Positions 30,933-38,549 of a stretch of DNA of 64,000 bases are shown here, piece after piece. The notes below the pieces were generated by a model. It saw nothing but the letters and a program-made list of their open reading frames with translations. It ran no database searches and had not been told where the DNA came from. Numbering within the stretch: the first letter of the stretch is position 1; each line of letters begins with the position of its first letter. Location of the stretch: positions 1 through 64,000 of the forward strand of contig CANBNK010000011.1 in the NCBI GenBank assembly GCA_947371015.1. Direction: 5' to 3'. This DNA is from Acetobacteraceae bacterium. GTDB lineage: Bacteria > Pseudomonadota > Alphaproteobacteria > Acetobacterales > Acetobacteraceae. The translations under genes and the position numbers were made by a program.

Positions 30933-31708
30933 TGAGCGCCTTCGACAAGCTGGACGGTTTCCGCGTGGAGGTGGCCGGCCCGCGCGCCGACATCATCCTG
31001 CATCGCCCGCCGCTGAACGTCATCCACATGCCGCAGCGCGACCAACTGCGAAAAGTGTTCGAGGCACTGGACGAGGATGACAGCGTCCGCGTCATCGTCC
31101 TGCGGGCGGAAGGCGAGCACTTCTCCTCCGGCGGCTACATCATGGGGTTCCTGGAAAGCACGCCGGAAGTCGTCTCCAAGCTGGCCTGGAACATGGCCGC
31201 GCCGGCGCGCTGCTCCAAGCCGGTCATCGCCGCAAATCGCGGTTATACGTTCGGCGTCGGCTTCGAGATCAGCCTCGCCTGCGACTTCCGCCTGTGTTCG
31301 GAAACCACGCAATACGCGTTGCCGGAACAGCAGCTCGGCCAAATCCCCGGCTCCGGCGGCTCCGCCCGCCTGCAGAAAATCGTCGGCATCACCCGCACCA
31401 AGGACATCGTGATGCGCAGCCGTCGCATCGCGGCGAAGCAGGCGCTGGACTGGGGCATCGCTACCGATGTCGTGCCCGACGACCAGCTGGAAACCGCCAC
31501 CGATGCGCTGGTGAAGGAGCTCCTCCGCTTCGCCCCGCTCGCCCAGCGCACTGCCAAAAAACTGCTGAACGACACCGAGGACGCTTCGCTGTCGATCTCG
31601 ATCGAACTCGAAGGCCACGCCTATTCGCGGCTGCGGTCGTCGGAAGACTTCGCCGAGGGCGTCAAGGCGTTCCACGAAAAGCGCAAGCCAAACTGGCAAG
31701 GGCGCTGA
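30932..31708 (+). CDS. Enoyl-CoA hydratase/isomerase family protein (2-oxoglutaroyl-CoA hydrolase candidate)
   Basis: A crotonase-fold enzyme of 258 residues. Visible are the oxyanion-hole region LRAEGEHFSSGGYIMGF, the second half AANRGYTFGVGFEISLACDF, and PEQQLGQIPGSGGSARLQ with a Glu where hydratases keep their catalytic acid. In the Hmf route a crotonase-family protein opens the hydroxylated furan ring and hydrolyses 2-oxoglutaroyl-CoA, and this gene sits exactly where that step would be expected, last after the synthetase. Start and preceding stop share one base (TGATG). The 3' end overlaps the convergent TIGR02444 gene by 47 bases. Confidence 0.88.
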   Translation: MSAFDKLDGFRVEVAGPRADIILHRPPLNVIHMPQRDQLRKVFEALDEDDSVRVIVLRAEGEHFSSGGYIMGFLESTPEVVSKLAWNMAAPARCSKPVIAANRGYTFGVGFEISLACDFRLCSETTQYALPEQQLGQIPGSGGSARLQKIVGITRTKDIVMRSRRIAAKQALDWGIATDVVPDDQLETATDALVKELLRFAPLAQRTAKKLLNDTEDASLSISIELEGHAYSRLRSSEDFAEGVKAFHEKRKPNWQGR

Positions 31709-32105
31709 ACTCCGGCGCTTCGCCCAGCAGCGCCAGGTTGTCGTCGGCGTGGCGGCCTGGTGCCGCGCCCGCCGCCGGCCAGCGCGCCACGGCCCACGCG
31801 TAAAGCATCGCCTGCTGACGCTGCTCGGCCGCCAATTCCTGCGCTGCCACATCGGCGCGCAGGGCGTCATCGCGGCCCTTCAGCCAGCGCCGCACCGCGC
31901 GCAAGGGCTGCACCACTTCGCGGCGCCAGTCGCACACCAACGCCTCCACCTCGGCCAGCGCGCCAGCATCCAGCGCCTCCCCCAGCCAACAGCAGAACAG
32001 CGCCAAGTTCACGTCCACACCGTGCGCGTCCTGCAACGCCAAACAGGTCGGCATCACGCCCGGCCGCGCATAGAACGCGACCGAGAAATCCCAAAACGCG
32101 TTCAC
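31662..32105 (-). CDS. TIGR02444 family protein
   Basis: The 147-residue product begins VNAFWDFSVAFYARPGVMPT and continues CLALQDAHGVDVNLALFCCW, the hallmark of the small TIGR02444/DUF2390 family of unknown function. The GTG start at 32105 overlaps the upstream stop as GTGA. The rest is alpha-helical and Ala/Arg-rich (VEALVCDWRREVVQPLRAVR). It has no membrane segment. Its 3' end runs 47 bases into the convergent enoyl-CoA hydratase gene, so the end may be less constrained. Confidence 0.75.
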   Translation of the reverse strand: MNAFWDFSVAFYARPGVMPTCLALQDAHGVDVNLALFCCWLGEALDAGALAEVEALVCDWRREVVQPLRAVRRWLKGRDDALRADVAAQELAAEQRQQAMLYAWAVARWPAAGAAPGRHADDNLALLGEAPEFSALASLACAFRGTP

Positions 32106-32536
32106 TCGACAAACACCGCCCGCGCCGCCGGGTACCACTCAATCCGCGCACGCTTCAGCGATGCTTCCAGGTCGTCGCGCGGCATCCGCGCGTAGTCTAC
32201 CAGCAGCTTCAGGTACAACCCGACGAAGATCGGTCCATGCCCGTCACTGCGTTCCTCCGCCGTGCTGCTCATGCAATGCGCCAACTCATGCAGCAGCACC
32301 CAGGTTGCCAACTGATCCGGCGCCTCAATCGCCAGGCGCGTCGCCCGCGCCACCGTGCGCCTGGCCTTCTTGGTCAGCGGTCGCACTAGGGGCGCCCAAC
32401 TCAGCCCCTCCTGCACCCACACATGGTCCACCAGCCCCTGCAACCGCGCATAGGGCACCAGCGAGAGGTCGCGCGGCGCCACCTCGCGGTCCTCCCAGGC
32501 ATAGACCTTCCGCCGCTGCGGATCAGGCATGCTCAT
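32102..32536 (-). CDS. Small HExxH zinc-metalloprotein (SprT-like)
   Basis: A 144-residue protein with the zinc-protease motif HELAH in WVLLHELAHCMSSTAEERSD. It is followed by a likely third ligand in HGPIFVGLYLKLLVDY. The spacing suggests a minimal SprT-like or Wss1-like metalloprotein, but homology is not certain and peptidase activity is untested. It starts with ATG at 32536, overlapping the DUF2786 stop (ATGA), and its stop overlaps the TIGR02444 start. A longer in-frame extension upstream lies opposite the DUF2786 reading frame and is not coding. Confidence 0.75.
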   Translation of the reverse strand: MSMPDPQRRKVYAWEDREVAPRDLSLVPYARLQGLVDHVWVQEGLSWAPLVRPLTKKARRTVARATRLAIEAPDQLATWVLLHELAHCMSSTAEERSDGHGPIFVGLYLKLLVDYARMPRDDLEASLKRARIEWYPAARAVFVE

Positions 32537-33273
32537 CGGCGCCCGCGCGGCAGCGTGCCACCCCCAGCGCCGCCTGCCACCGGCCGGTTCAGCCCCACGC
32601 GCCCACCCGCCGCCGCGCCGTGGCCGAAGGCGCCGCGGTCGCGCACCGTAACGCTGGAATAGACGTTGCGCAGGTTCACCCCCAACTCCCGAAACTTCTC
32701 GCCGATGATCTGCTGCTTCACCAGCACCAGCGCCGTCCCGGTGGAAGTCGCCTGCTGCCCGGCCTCGCTGGCCTCGCGCTCCCGCGCCATCTCGTCCAGC
32801 CGCTTGCCCACCCGGTCGGCAAAGCCATACCTGAAGCTGCGCAGCACCGCCTGGGCCGGCTGGGTCCGCCGCGCGTAGTCCGGCCCGGCGCGGTAGCGCA
32901 TCTCCTCGGTCTCCAGCGCCCGCCCAACCACAGCCAGCAGGTACTCCGCCATCTGCACGTCCGGCTCCAGGCCGAACAGCACGAAGTCCTGCTTGCCATC
33001 GGTCCAACCGCGGCATTCGCACAACCGCAGCAGCGCCGGGTACAGCCAGCGCAGCGCCTGGCGCGCCGGCCCAAGCACGGGGATGCGCCGCTGCACGCAG
33101 GCTTCCTCGCGCAGCTCCACCTCGCCCATGGTCAGGCCATAGACGGCCAGCAACTCCCCCACCTTGGCGGCGGCGGCCATCGCCTCGGCCTCCGAGCAGC
33201 CGCGGTCGACGGTCTTGGCGGCAAGGGCGCGGATGCGCGCCTTCACCTTGGCGAGTTCGCTGGTCTGGTCCAT
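32533..33273 (-). CDS. DUF2786 domain-containing protein
   Basis: This 246-residue protein begins with DUF2786: KVKARIRALAAKTVDRGCSE and AEAMAAAAKVGELLAVYGLT. The middle and C-terminal part (FRYGFADRVGKRLDEMAR, ALVLVKQQIIGEKF, GVNLRN) is usual for the longer members, and the tail is Gly/Arg-rich. The function is unknown. DUF2786 proteins are often phage- or plasmid-borne and occur next to HExxH proteins, as here. Start ATG 33273; the next + strand gene diverges after about 67 bases. The three-gene unit DUF2786-HExxH-TIGR02444 is held together by four-base overlaps. Confidence 0.83.
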   Translation of the reverse strand: MDQTSELAKVKARIRALAAKTVDRGCSEAEAMAAAAKVGELLAVYGLTMGEVELREEACVQRRIPVLGPARQALRWLYPALLRLCECRGWTDGKQDFVLFGLEPDVQMAEYLLAVVGRALETEEMRYRAGPDYARRTQPAQAVLRSFRYGFADRVGKRLDEMAREREASEAGQQATSTGTALVLVKQQIIGEKFRELGVNLRNVYSSVTVRDRGAFGHGAAAGGRVGLNRPVAGGAGGGTLPRGRR

Positions 33274-33340
33274 GTATCCCGACAATAGCGGCGCCAACCC
33301 GAACAGGGCTAGGCTGCGCGAACAAATGGGCGGAGCGGGC

Positions 33341-35269
33341 ATGGAAGGCATTATCCCCATGGCAGGGCGTGACGCGGCGGCGACCCTGCCCGCCGTCGTA
33401 TCGGCCGCCCGCTTCCACCGCTTCGGCGGCCCCGACGTGCTGGTGCTGGAAGACCTGCCCCTGGCCCCGCCCGCCGCCGGGGAGGCCCTGGTTGCCGTCC
33501 ACGCCGCCTCGATCAACCCGTCCGACGCCAAGAACGTCGCCGGCCGCATGCGCCAGACCACCCCGCCCCGCACCCCCGGCCGCGACTTCGCCGGCACCGT
33601 CCTCGCCGGCCCGGCCGAATGGCTGGGCGCCGAGGTCTGGGGCACCGGCGGCGACCTGGGCTTCACGCGGGATGGCAGCCACGCCCAGCTGCTGGGCCTG
33701 CCCGTCGCCGCCCTGGCCCGCAAGCCAACCAACCTAAGCTTCGCCCAGGCCGGCTCGGTCGGCGTCAACTATGTCACCGCCGCGCTGGGCCTGGACTACG
33801 CCGCGCTGCAACCTGGCGAGACCGTCCTCGTCCTCGGCGCCAGTGGCGGTGTCGGCGGCGCCGCCTGCGCCATCGCCCGGCAACGCGGCGCCACCGTCAT
33901 CGCCGCCCAGCGCGGCCGCCCTGCGCCGGACCAGACAGCCGCGCAAACCGCGCACCGCTTCATCGACCTCAACGTCATCTCCCCCGGTGAGGCGATCCAG
34001 GCCCTCACCGGCAATCGCGGCGTGGACGTGGTTTTCGATTGTGTCGGCAACATCCCGCTGACCTCCAGCGCCATGGGCGTGCTGGCCATGCGCGGCCGCG
34101 TCGTCGTCATCGCCGGCACGCCGGGCGAAAAGCTCGGCCTGGAACTCATCCCCTTCTACCGCAAGGAAGCCCGGCTGATTGGCGTGGACAGCCTGAAGCG
34201 CGGCGCCGCCGAATGCGCCACCTTGCTGGAAGCGCTGCGCCCCGGCTTCGAGTCCGGCGCCTTCCCCGCCCCAACCATCGCCCACAGCTTCCCGCTGGAG
34301 CAGGCGCGCCAGGCCTACACCCTGGTGAACCGCGGCACCCGCGGCCGCGTCATCCTCACGCCAAACCCCATCCGCGGGCCTTCGCCAGACCCCATCCGCA
34401 TCGCAGGAGCCCCCGCCATGCCCGACACCCACGTCACCTACACCGACGCCAACCTGACCGAAGCCGTGCTGGCCCGCATCCAGCCGGACGTGAACCCGCG
34501 CACGAAGGAGATCATGACCGCGTTGCTGAAGCACGCGCACGCCTTCGTCCGCGACGTCAAGCTGACCCCGGCCGAATGGGATGCCGGCATCAAGTACCTC
34601 TCGGCCATGGGCCCCTTCGTCACCGACAAGCGCAATGAGTGGATCCTGCTCTCCGACGTTACCGGCGTGACCATGCTGGTGGACGCCATCACCCATGCCA
34701 GCAGCGAAGGCGTCACCGAAACCACCGTCCTCGGCCCGTTCCACCGCGAAAACCCACCGGTGCTGGGCAATGGCGACAACATCGCCCCCGGCCTGGTCGG
34801 TGAGATGCTGGAAGTCCGCGTCGTCATCGCCGACGCCGCCGGCAAGCCGATCCAGGGCGCCCAGGTGGATGTCTGGCACGCCGACAAGGATGGCGGCTAC
34901 GACAGCCAGATCGGCGACGGCAACACCCACATGATGCGCGGCCGCTTCGTGACGGGTGCGGATGGCGTGGTCCACTTCTGGACCGTGAACCCCAGCTGCT
35001 ACCCGGTCCCACATGACGGCCCGGCCGGCCAGGTCCTCGCCGCCATGGGCCGCGGCCCGATGCGCCCCGCGCATGTCCACTTCTGGATCAAGGCGCCTGG
35101 CTACCGCGACCTGATCACCCACATCTTCGCCGATGGCGACAAGTACCTGTACGAGGACGCGGTCTTCGGCGTGAAGGCCAGCCTGGTGGTGAACTTCGAA
35201 GCGAAGCGGAAGGCCGGCACCAGCGACCACCTGGAGCTGGAGTACGAGTTCCGCATCCCGAAGGCCTGA
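33341..35269 (+). CDS. MDR quinone-oxidoreductase-like protein in frame with intradiol ring-cleavage dioxygenase
   Basis: One uninterrupted frame of 642 residues holds two enzymes. Residues 1-345 are a medium-chain reductase: FHRFGGPDVLVLEDLPLAPP, the NADPH motif GASGGVGGAACAIA at about 166, and VVFDCVGNIPLTSSAM. Residues 360-642, beginning MPDTHVTYTDANLTEAVLAR, are an intradiol dioxygenase with iron ligands Tyr520, Tyr554, His578 and His580 (RPAHVHF). This spacing is close to hydroxyquinol/catechol 1,2-dioxygenases. The linker (about 346-359) is Pro-rich with no stop. A ribosome-binding site precedes Met360, so the dioxygenase may also be made alone. The start ATG 33341 has GGAG nearby. Confidence 0.88.
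   Translation: MEGIIPMAGRDAAATLPAVVSAARFHRFGGPDVLVLEDLPLAPPAAGEALVAVHAASINPSDAKNVAGRMRQTTPPRTPGRDFAGTVLAGPAEWLGAEVWGTGGDLGFTRDGSHAQLLGLPVAALARKPTNLSFAQAGSVGVNYVTAALGLDYAALQPGETVLVLGASGGVGGAACAIARQRGATVIAAQRGRPAPDQTAAQTAHRFIDLNVISPGEAIQALTGNRGVDVVFDCVGNIPLTSSAMGVLAMRGRVVVIAGTPGEKLGLELIPFYRKEARLIGVDSLKRGAAECATLLEALRPGFESGAFPAPTIAHSFPLEQARQAYTLVNRGTRGRVILTPNPIRGPSPDPIRIAGAPAMPDTHVTYTDANLTEAVLARIQPDVNPRTKEIMTALLKHAHAFVRDVKLTPAEWDAGIKYLSAMGPFVTDKRNEWILLSDVTGVTMLVDAITHASSEGVTETTVLGPFHRENPPVLGNGDNIAPGLVGEMLEVRVVIADAAGKPIQGAQVDVWHADKDGGYDSQIGDGNTHMMRGRFVTGADGVVHFWTVNPSCYPVPHDGPAGQVLAAMGRGPMRPAHVHFWIKAPGYRDLITHIFADGDKYLYEDAVFGVKASLVVNFEAKRKAGTSDHLELEYEFRIPKA
34405..34409 (+). promoter_or_regulatory. 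Internal Shine-Dalgarno for a separate dioxygenase start
   Basis: AGGAG lies eight bases before an in-frame ATG at 34418, inside the long MDR-dioxygenase frame. It would allow independent translation of the 283-residue intradiol dioxygenase. This makes two readings possible: a recently lost stop codon between two genes, or a fusion with an additional internal product. Confidence 0.6.
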
Positions 35270-35271
35270 GC

Positions 35272-36249
35272 ATGCCGGCCGCCCCCTCCCGCCGCATGCT
35301 GCTGGCCGCCCTGGCGGCGCCCGCGGTGGCCCGCGCGCAGCCGGCCTGGCCCACCCAGTCCATCTCGCTGGTCATCCCCTTCGCCCCCGGCGGCCCGACC
35401 GACGCGGTCGCCCGCCTGATGGCCGAGTCGCTGGGCCGCGACCTCGGCCAGAACGTGGTGGTGGAGAACGCCGCCGGCGGCGGCGGCACCATCGGCGCGC
35501 TGCGCGTGGCCCAGGCCCGGCCGGACGGCCACACCCTGCTGCTGCACAATATCGGCATGGCCACCGCGCCGGCGCTGTATCGCCGGCTGCCTTACGACCC
35601 CGTGGCGGATTTTGAGTGCATCGGCCTGATCACCCCGGTGCCCATGGTCTGGGTCGCCCGACCAGACTTCCCGGCGCGGGAATTCGCTGGCGCCATCGCC
35701 CATATCCGCCGGCACCGCGAAGGCGTGAACCTGGCCCATGCCGGCCTCGGCTCCGGCTCGCAGCTCTGCGGCACGCTGCTGCAGGCCCAGCTTCACGCGC
35801 CGATGACCGCCATCGTGTTCCGCGGCACCGGCCCGATCTACCCGGAGCTGCTGGCCAACCGGGTGGACCTGGTCTGCGACCAGACCACCGGCGCCATCCC
35901 GCAGATCGCCGGCGGCAAGGTCCACGCCCTGGCCGTCGCCTCGGCCCAGCGGCTGCCGCAGCTGCCTGATGTCCCCACCGCCGCCGAGGCCGGGCTGCCG
36001 GGCTTCGAGGTCACCATCTGGCACGGCCTCTACGCGCCAAAGGGCACACCGCCGGCCATCATCGCCCGCGCCAACCAGGCCCTGCGCGCCAGCCTGGCGG
36101 ACCCGCGGGTGGTCCGCCGGCTGGGCGAACTCGGCGCCAGCCCGGAGCCGATGGAGCGGGTGACGCCCGCCGCCCACCGCGCCTACCTGGTCAGCGAGAT
36201 CGCCCGCTGGCGCCCGCTGCTGCAAGCCGCCGGCGAATACGCGGACTGA
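35272..36249 (+). CDS. TctC/Bug family substrate-binding protein
   Basis: Periplasmic receptor, 325 residues: signal peptide MPAAPSRRMLLAALAAPAVA, then PTQSISLVIPFAPGGPTDAV, VVENAAGGGGTIGALRVAQ, FRGTGPIYPELLANRVDLV and PTAAEAGLPGFEVTIWHG. It starts two bases after the dioxygenase stop, so the ring-cleavage module carries its own receptor. A dihydroxy- or trihydroxy-aromatic acid or related compound is a reasonable ligand guess, but the sequence does not show it. Confidence 0.92.
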   Translation: MPAAPSRRMLLAALAAPAVARAQPAWPTQSISLVIPFAPGGPTDAVARLMAESLGRDLGQNVVVENAAGGGGTIGALRVAQARPDGHTLLLHNIGMATAPALYRRLPYDPVADFECIGLITPVPMVWVARPDFPAREFAGAIAHIRRHREGVNLAHAGLGSGSQLCGTLLQAQLHAPMTAIVFRGTGPIYPELLANRVDLVCDQTTGAIPQIAGGKVHALAVASAQRLPQLPDVPTAAEAGLPGFEVTIWHGLYAPKGTPPAIIARANQALRASLADPRVVRRLGELGASPEPMERVTPAAHRAYLVSEIARWRPLLQAAGEYAD

Positions 36250-36348
36250 CCTGCGCGGGCGGCTAGCGCCACCCGCCCCTCAGCCGCACGCAACCCCTGG
36301 TGGTTTTGTTCCGCCCGCTGCTAGTCTGTTGCGGGAACGGGGCAAGAC

Positions 36349-37356
36349 ATGCGCAATCCCGGCGGCCAGAAGGGTCACCACCACGCCAGCGAGGCCAGCC
36401 TGGCCTTCCTCGACCAGGCTGAACTCGAACTGCGCTCGGCGCTCGGCATCTCCCGCCCCTCCGCGTCGTCTTCGACGTCGGACGCCGCGATGCGTGCATC
36501 GTCGGCCTCCGCGTCGCTTGCGACGTCGGACGCCGCGTCGTCTTCGACGTCGGCAGCCGCGCCACCGTCGCCCACGCCTGCCATGCCAGCCGCCGGGCTA
36601 TCTGCGGCGTTGCCAGCCGCCCAGCCGTCGCGCGCCACGCCCGCGCTGCCACTGTTGCCGCCCGAGCCAGCGGAAGCCGCCCCCCCTCCCGGCTATCTCG
36701 GCCACCGCGCCCGCATGCGAGAAAAACTGCTCAAGGCCGGCCCGGACGCGCTGCTGGACCACGAGATGCTGGAGATGGTCCTGTTCCTCGCCCTGCCGCG
36801 GCGAGACACCAAGCCCATCGCCAAGGCGCTGCTCGCCCGCTGCGGCAGCTTCGCCAACGCCATCGCCGCCCCGGTGGAGGAACTGCGCCGGATCGAGGGC
36901 CTGGGCGATGCCGGCCTGGCCGCGCTGAAGCTGGTGCAGGGCGCCGCGCTGCGCCTCCAGGCCGCCGAGGTGCTGGACAAGCCGCTGCTGAACAACTGGG
37001 ACCGCCTGCTGGCCTATCTCAACGCCAGCCTGGCGCGCGAACGGATCGAGCAGTTCCACGTCCTCTACCTGGACAGCAAGAACCGCCTGATCGCCGACGA
37101 GGCCCAGGCCCGCGGCACCGTCAACCACACGCCGGTCTATCCGCGGGAGATCGTCAAGCGCGCGCTGGAACTGCACGCCACGGCGCTGATCCTGGTGCAC
37201 AACCACCCAAGCGGCGACCCGACGCCAAGCCGCGCCGATATCGAGATGACCACGGCCATAAAGCAGGCCGCCGCGGTACTGGAGATCGTGCTGCACGACC
37301 ACCTGATCGTCGGCAATGGGCGCCATCTGTCGCTGCGGCGCGAAGGCCTGTTGTAG
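36349..37356 (+). CDS. radC: RadC family JAB/JAMM-domain protein with extended N-terminus
   Basis: RadC-family proteins carry a JAMM metalloprotease-like domain and, despite the name, have no proven repair role. The 335-residue product has helix-hairpin-helix-like sequence (RIEGLGDAGLAALKLVQ) and the JAMM ligands His284, His286 and Asp297 in HNHPSGDPTPSRAD. The family core begins at GYLGHRARMREKL, about residue 114. Before it lies an unusual Ser/Ala/Thr/Pro-rich stretch of roughly 110 residues, part of it encoded by short DNA repeats. The start ATG 36349 follows GGGAACGGGG. Confidence 0.9.
   Translation: MRNPGGQKGHHHASEASLAFLDQAELELRSALGISRPSASSSTSDAAMRASSASASLATSDAASSSTSAAAPPSPTPAMPAAGLSAALPAAQPSRATPALPLLPPEPAEAAPPPGYLGHRARMREKLLKAGPDALLDHEMLEMVLFLALPRRDTKPIAKALLARCGSFANAIAAPVEELRRIEGLGDAGLAALKLVQGAALRLQAAEVLDKPLLNNWDRLLAYLNASLARERIEQFHVLYLDSKNRLIADEAQARGTVNHTPVYPREIVKRALELHATALILVHNHPSGDPTPSRADIEMTTAIKQAAAVLEIVLHDHLIVGNGRHLSLRREGLL
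36463..36562 (+). repeat. Short imperfect direct repeats inside radC N-terminal region
   Basis: The core CGACGTCGG recurs three times in about 90 bases, each followed by a GCCGCG-type sequence. A longer unit, CGTCGTCTTCGACGTCGG, occurs twice. The repeats are translated as Ser/Ala/Thr-rich sequence (SSSTSDAA, LATSDAAS, SSSTSAAA). This suggests expansion by replication slippage rather than a conserved domain. Confidence 0.75.
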
Positions 37357-37410
37357 CCGGCGCGCCGGATTGGATTGACCGCAACCATTCCGCGCCGGCA
37401 CCTTGCGGTC

Positions 37411-38352
37411 ATGCACATGACCCGGCTTGCCCTGCTGCTCGCTTCCGCCGCGCTGGCCGGCCATGCCCTGGCCCAGGGCCTGCCCGGCAAGCCACCGCCG
37501 ATCGGCGCGACGCCGCCGCAAACCCCGACGGAACCGACGCCGCCGCAACAGGCCGCCAAGCCACCGGCGCTGGGCGCCCCCGGCGCGCCGCCAGCCCCCG
37601 GCCAGGCCGCCCGCCCCGGCAGCAAGCCCCCCGCCCTGCCGCCGGCAGGCCCTGCGCCGGGCGGCAGCGCCAGCGCCAAGCCGGCGCCGCTGCCACCGGG
37701 CTCCGGCACCGCCATGCCGCGCCAGGTCAGTTCCGGCACCGGCTTCGTCATCGGCCAGGGCCGGCTGATGACCAACAACCACGTGGTCCGCGACTGCACG
37801 GAAATGCGCGCCCGCATCGCCACGGGCGCCGAACTGCCGGCCCGCGTGCTGGCCACCGATGCCAACCGCGACCTGGCCCTGCTGGCGGTGGAAGGCGATG
37901 CCGGGCCGATCCTGCGTTTCCGCAGCGGTGGCGAATTGCGCCGCGGTGAGGGCGTGGTGACCTATGGCTTCCCACTCGCCGGCCTGCTCTCGGCCGGGCC
38001 GACCCTGACCACCGGCGACGTCTCCGCCCTGACCGGCCTGCGCGACGACCCCCGCAGCTACCAGATCAGCGCGCCGGTGCAGCCCGGCAATTCCGGCGGC
38101 CCGCTGCTGGACCTCGGCGGCCACATCGTCGGCGTCGTGGTCAGCAAGCTGAATGCCCAGCGCATCGCCCAGGCCACCGGGGACATCCCGCAGAACGTCA
38201 ACTTCGCGGTCAAGGGCACCGAGGCGCTGACCTTCCTGCGCGAGCAGGGCTTCCGGCCGGAACTGGCGGAAACCCGAGGCACGCTGCTCTCGGCGGCCGA
38301 GGTGGGCGAGATCGCCCACCTCTCCACCGTGTTCCTGCGCTGCCTGAGGTAA
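37411..38352 (+). CDS. Secreted trypsin-like serine protease
   Basis: The 313-residue product has a signal peptide (MTRLALLLASAALAGHALAQ) and then a long proline/alanine-rich linker (about residues 25-95). The S1-type protease domain follows. The catalytic triad is visible: His124 (NNHVV), Asp154 (NRDLALL) and Ser228 (QPGNSGGPLLDL). It resembles Do/HtrA proteases but has no clear PDZ domain after the protease domain. It is probably periplasmic and may act in envelope protein quality control. The ATG at 37411 is used; a TTG at 37375 is less likely. Confidence 0.88.
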   Translation: MHMTRLALLLASAALAGHALAQGLPGKPPPIGATPPQTPTEPTPPQQAAKPPALGAPGAPPAPGQAARPGSKPPALPPAGPAPGGSASAKPAPLPPGSGTAMPRQVSSGTGFVIGQGRLMTNNHVVRDCTEMRARIATGAELPARVLATDANRDLALLAVEGDAGPILRFRSGGELRRGEGVVTYGFPLAGLLSAGPTLTTGDVSALTGLRDDPRSYQISAPVQPGNSGGPLLDLGGHIVGVVVSKLNAQRIAQATGDIPQNVNFAVKGTEALTFLREQGFRPELAETRGTLLSAAEVGEIAHLSTVFLRCLR

Positions 38353-38358
38353 TACCAA

Positions 38359-38383
38359 CGGCACGGGGCTTTGCCCGGTGCCG
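38359..38383 (+). terminator. Stem-loop after protease gene
   Basis: Seven bases after the protease stop, arms CGGCACGGGGC and GCCCGGTGCCG pair over eleven positions with one mismatch around a three-base loop. A second palindrome, GGCGCC-GAAT-GGCGCC, follows directly. There is no T-tract, so this may be a Rho-dependent or weak terminator. The rest of the gap to 38549 contains one further hairpin (GGTTTCAGC/GCTGAAGCC at about 38452-38474) and no gene. Confidence 0.5.
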
Positions 38384-38549
38384 AGGCGCCGAATGGCGCC
38401 CGCGGGTCGCGCCCTTCGGCGCGCGGAACCGCGAAGCCAAGCAAACCCGGGGTTTCAGCGTCATGCTGAAGCCGTACGTTCCGCCCGGCGACTGAGGGTA
38501 ACAAGAAGCTCCTGCCAGCGGTCAAGGAACTCGGCCGCTGGTATCAGCC

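Noticed and set aside
32533-33768. Extended frame for the DUF2786 protein
   Set aside because: The part beyond the ATG at 33273 runs antisense through the MDR gene start and has no domain similarity.
36463-36562. CRISPR-like repeats
   Set aside because: Copies are short, irregular, in frame within radC, and without unique spacers; simple slippage explains them.
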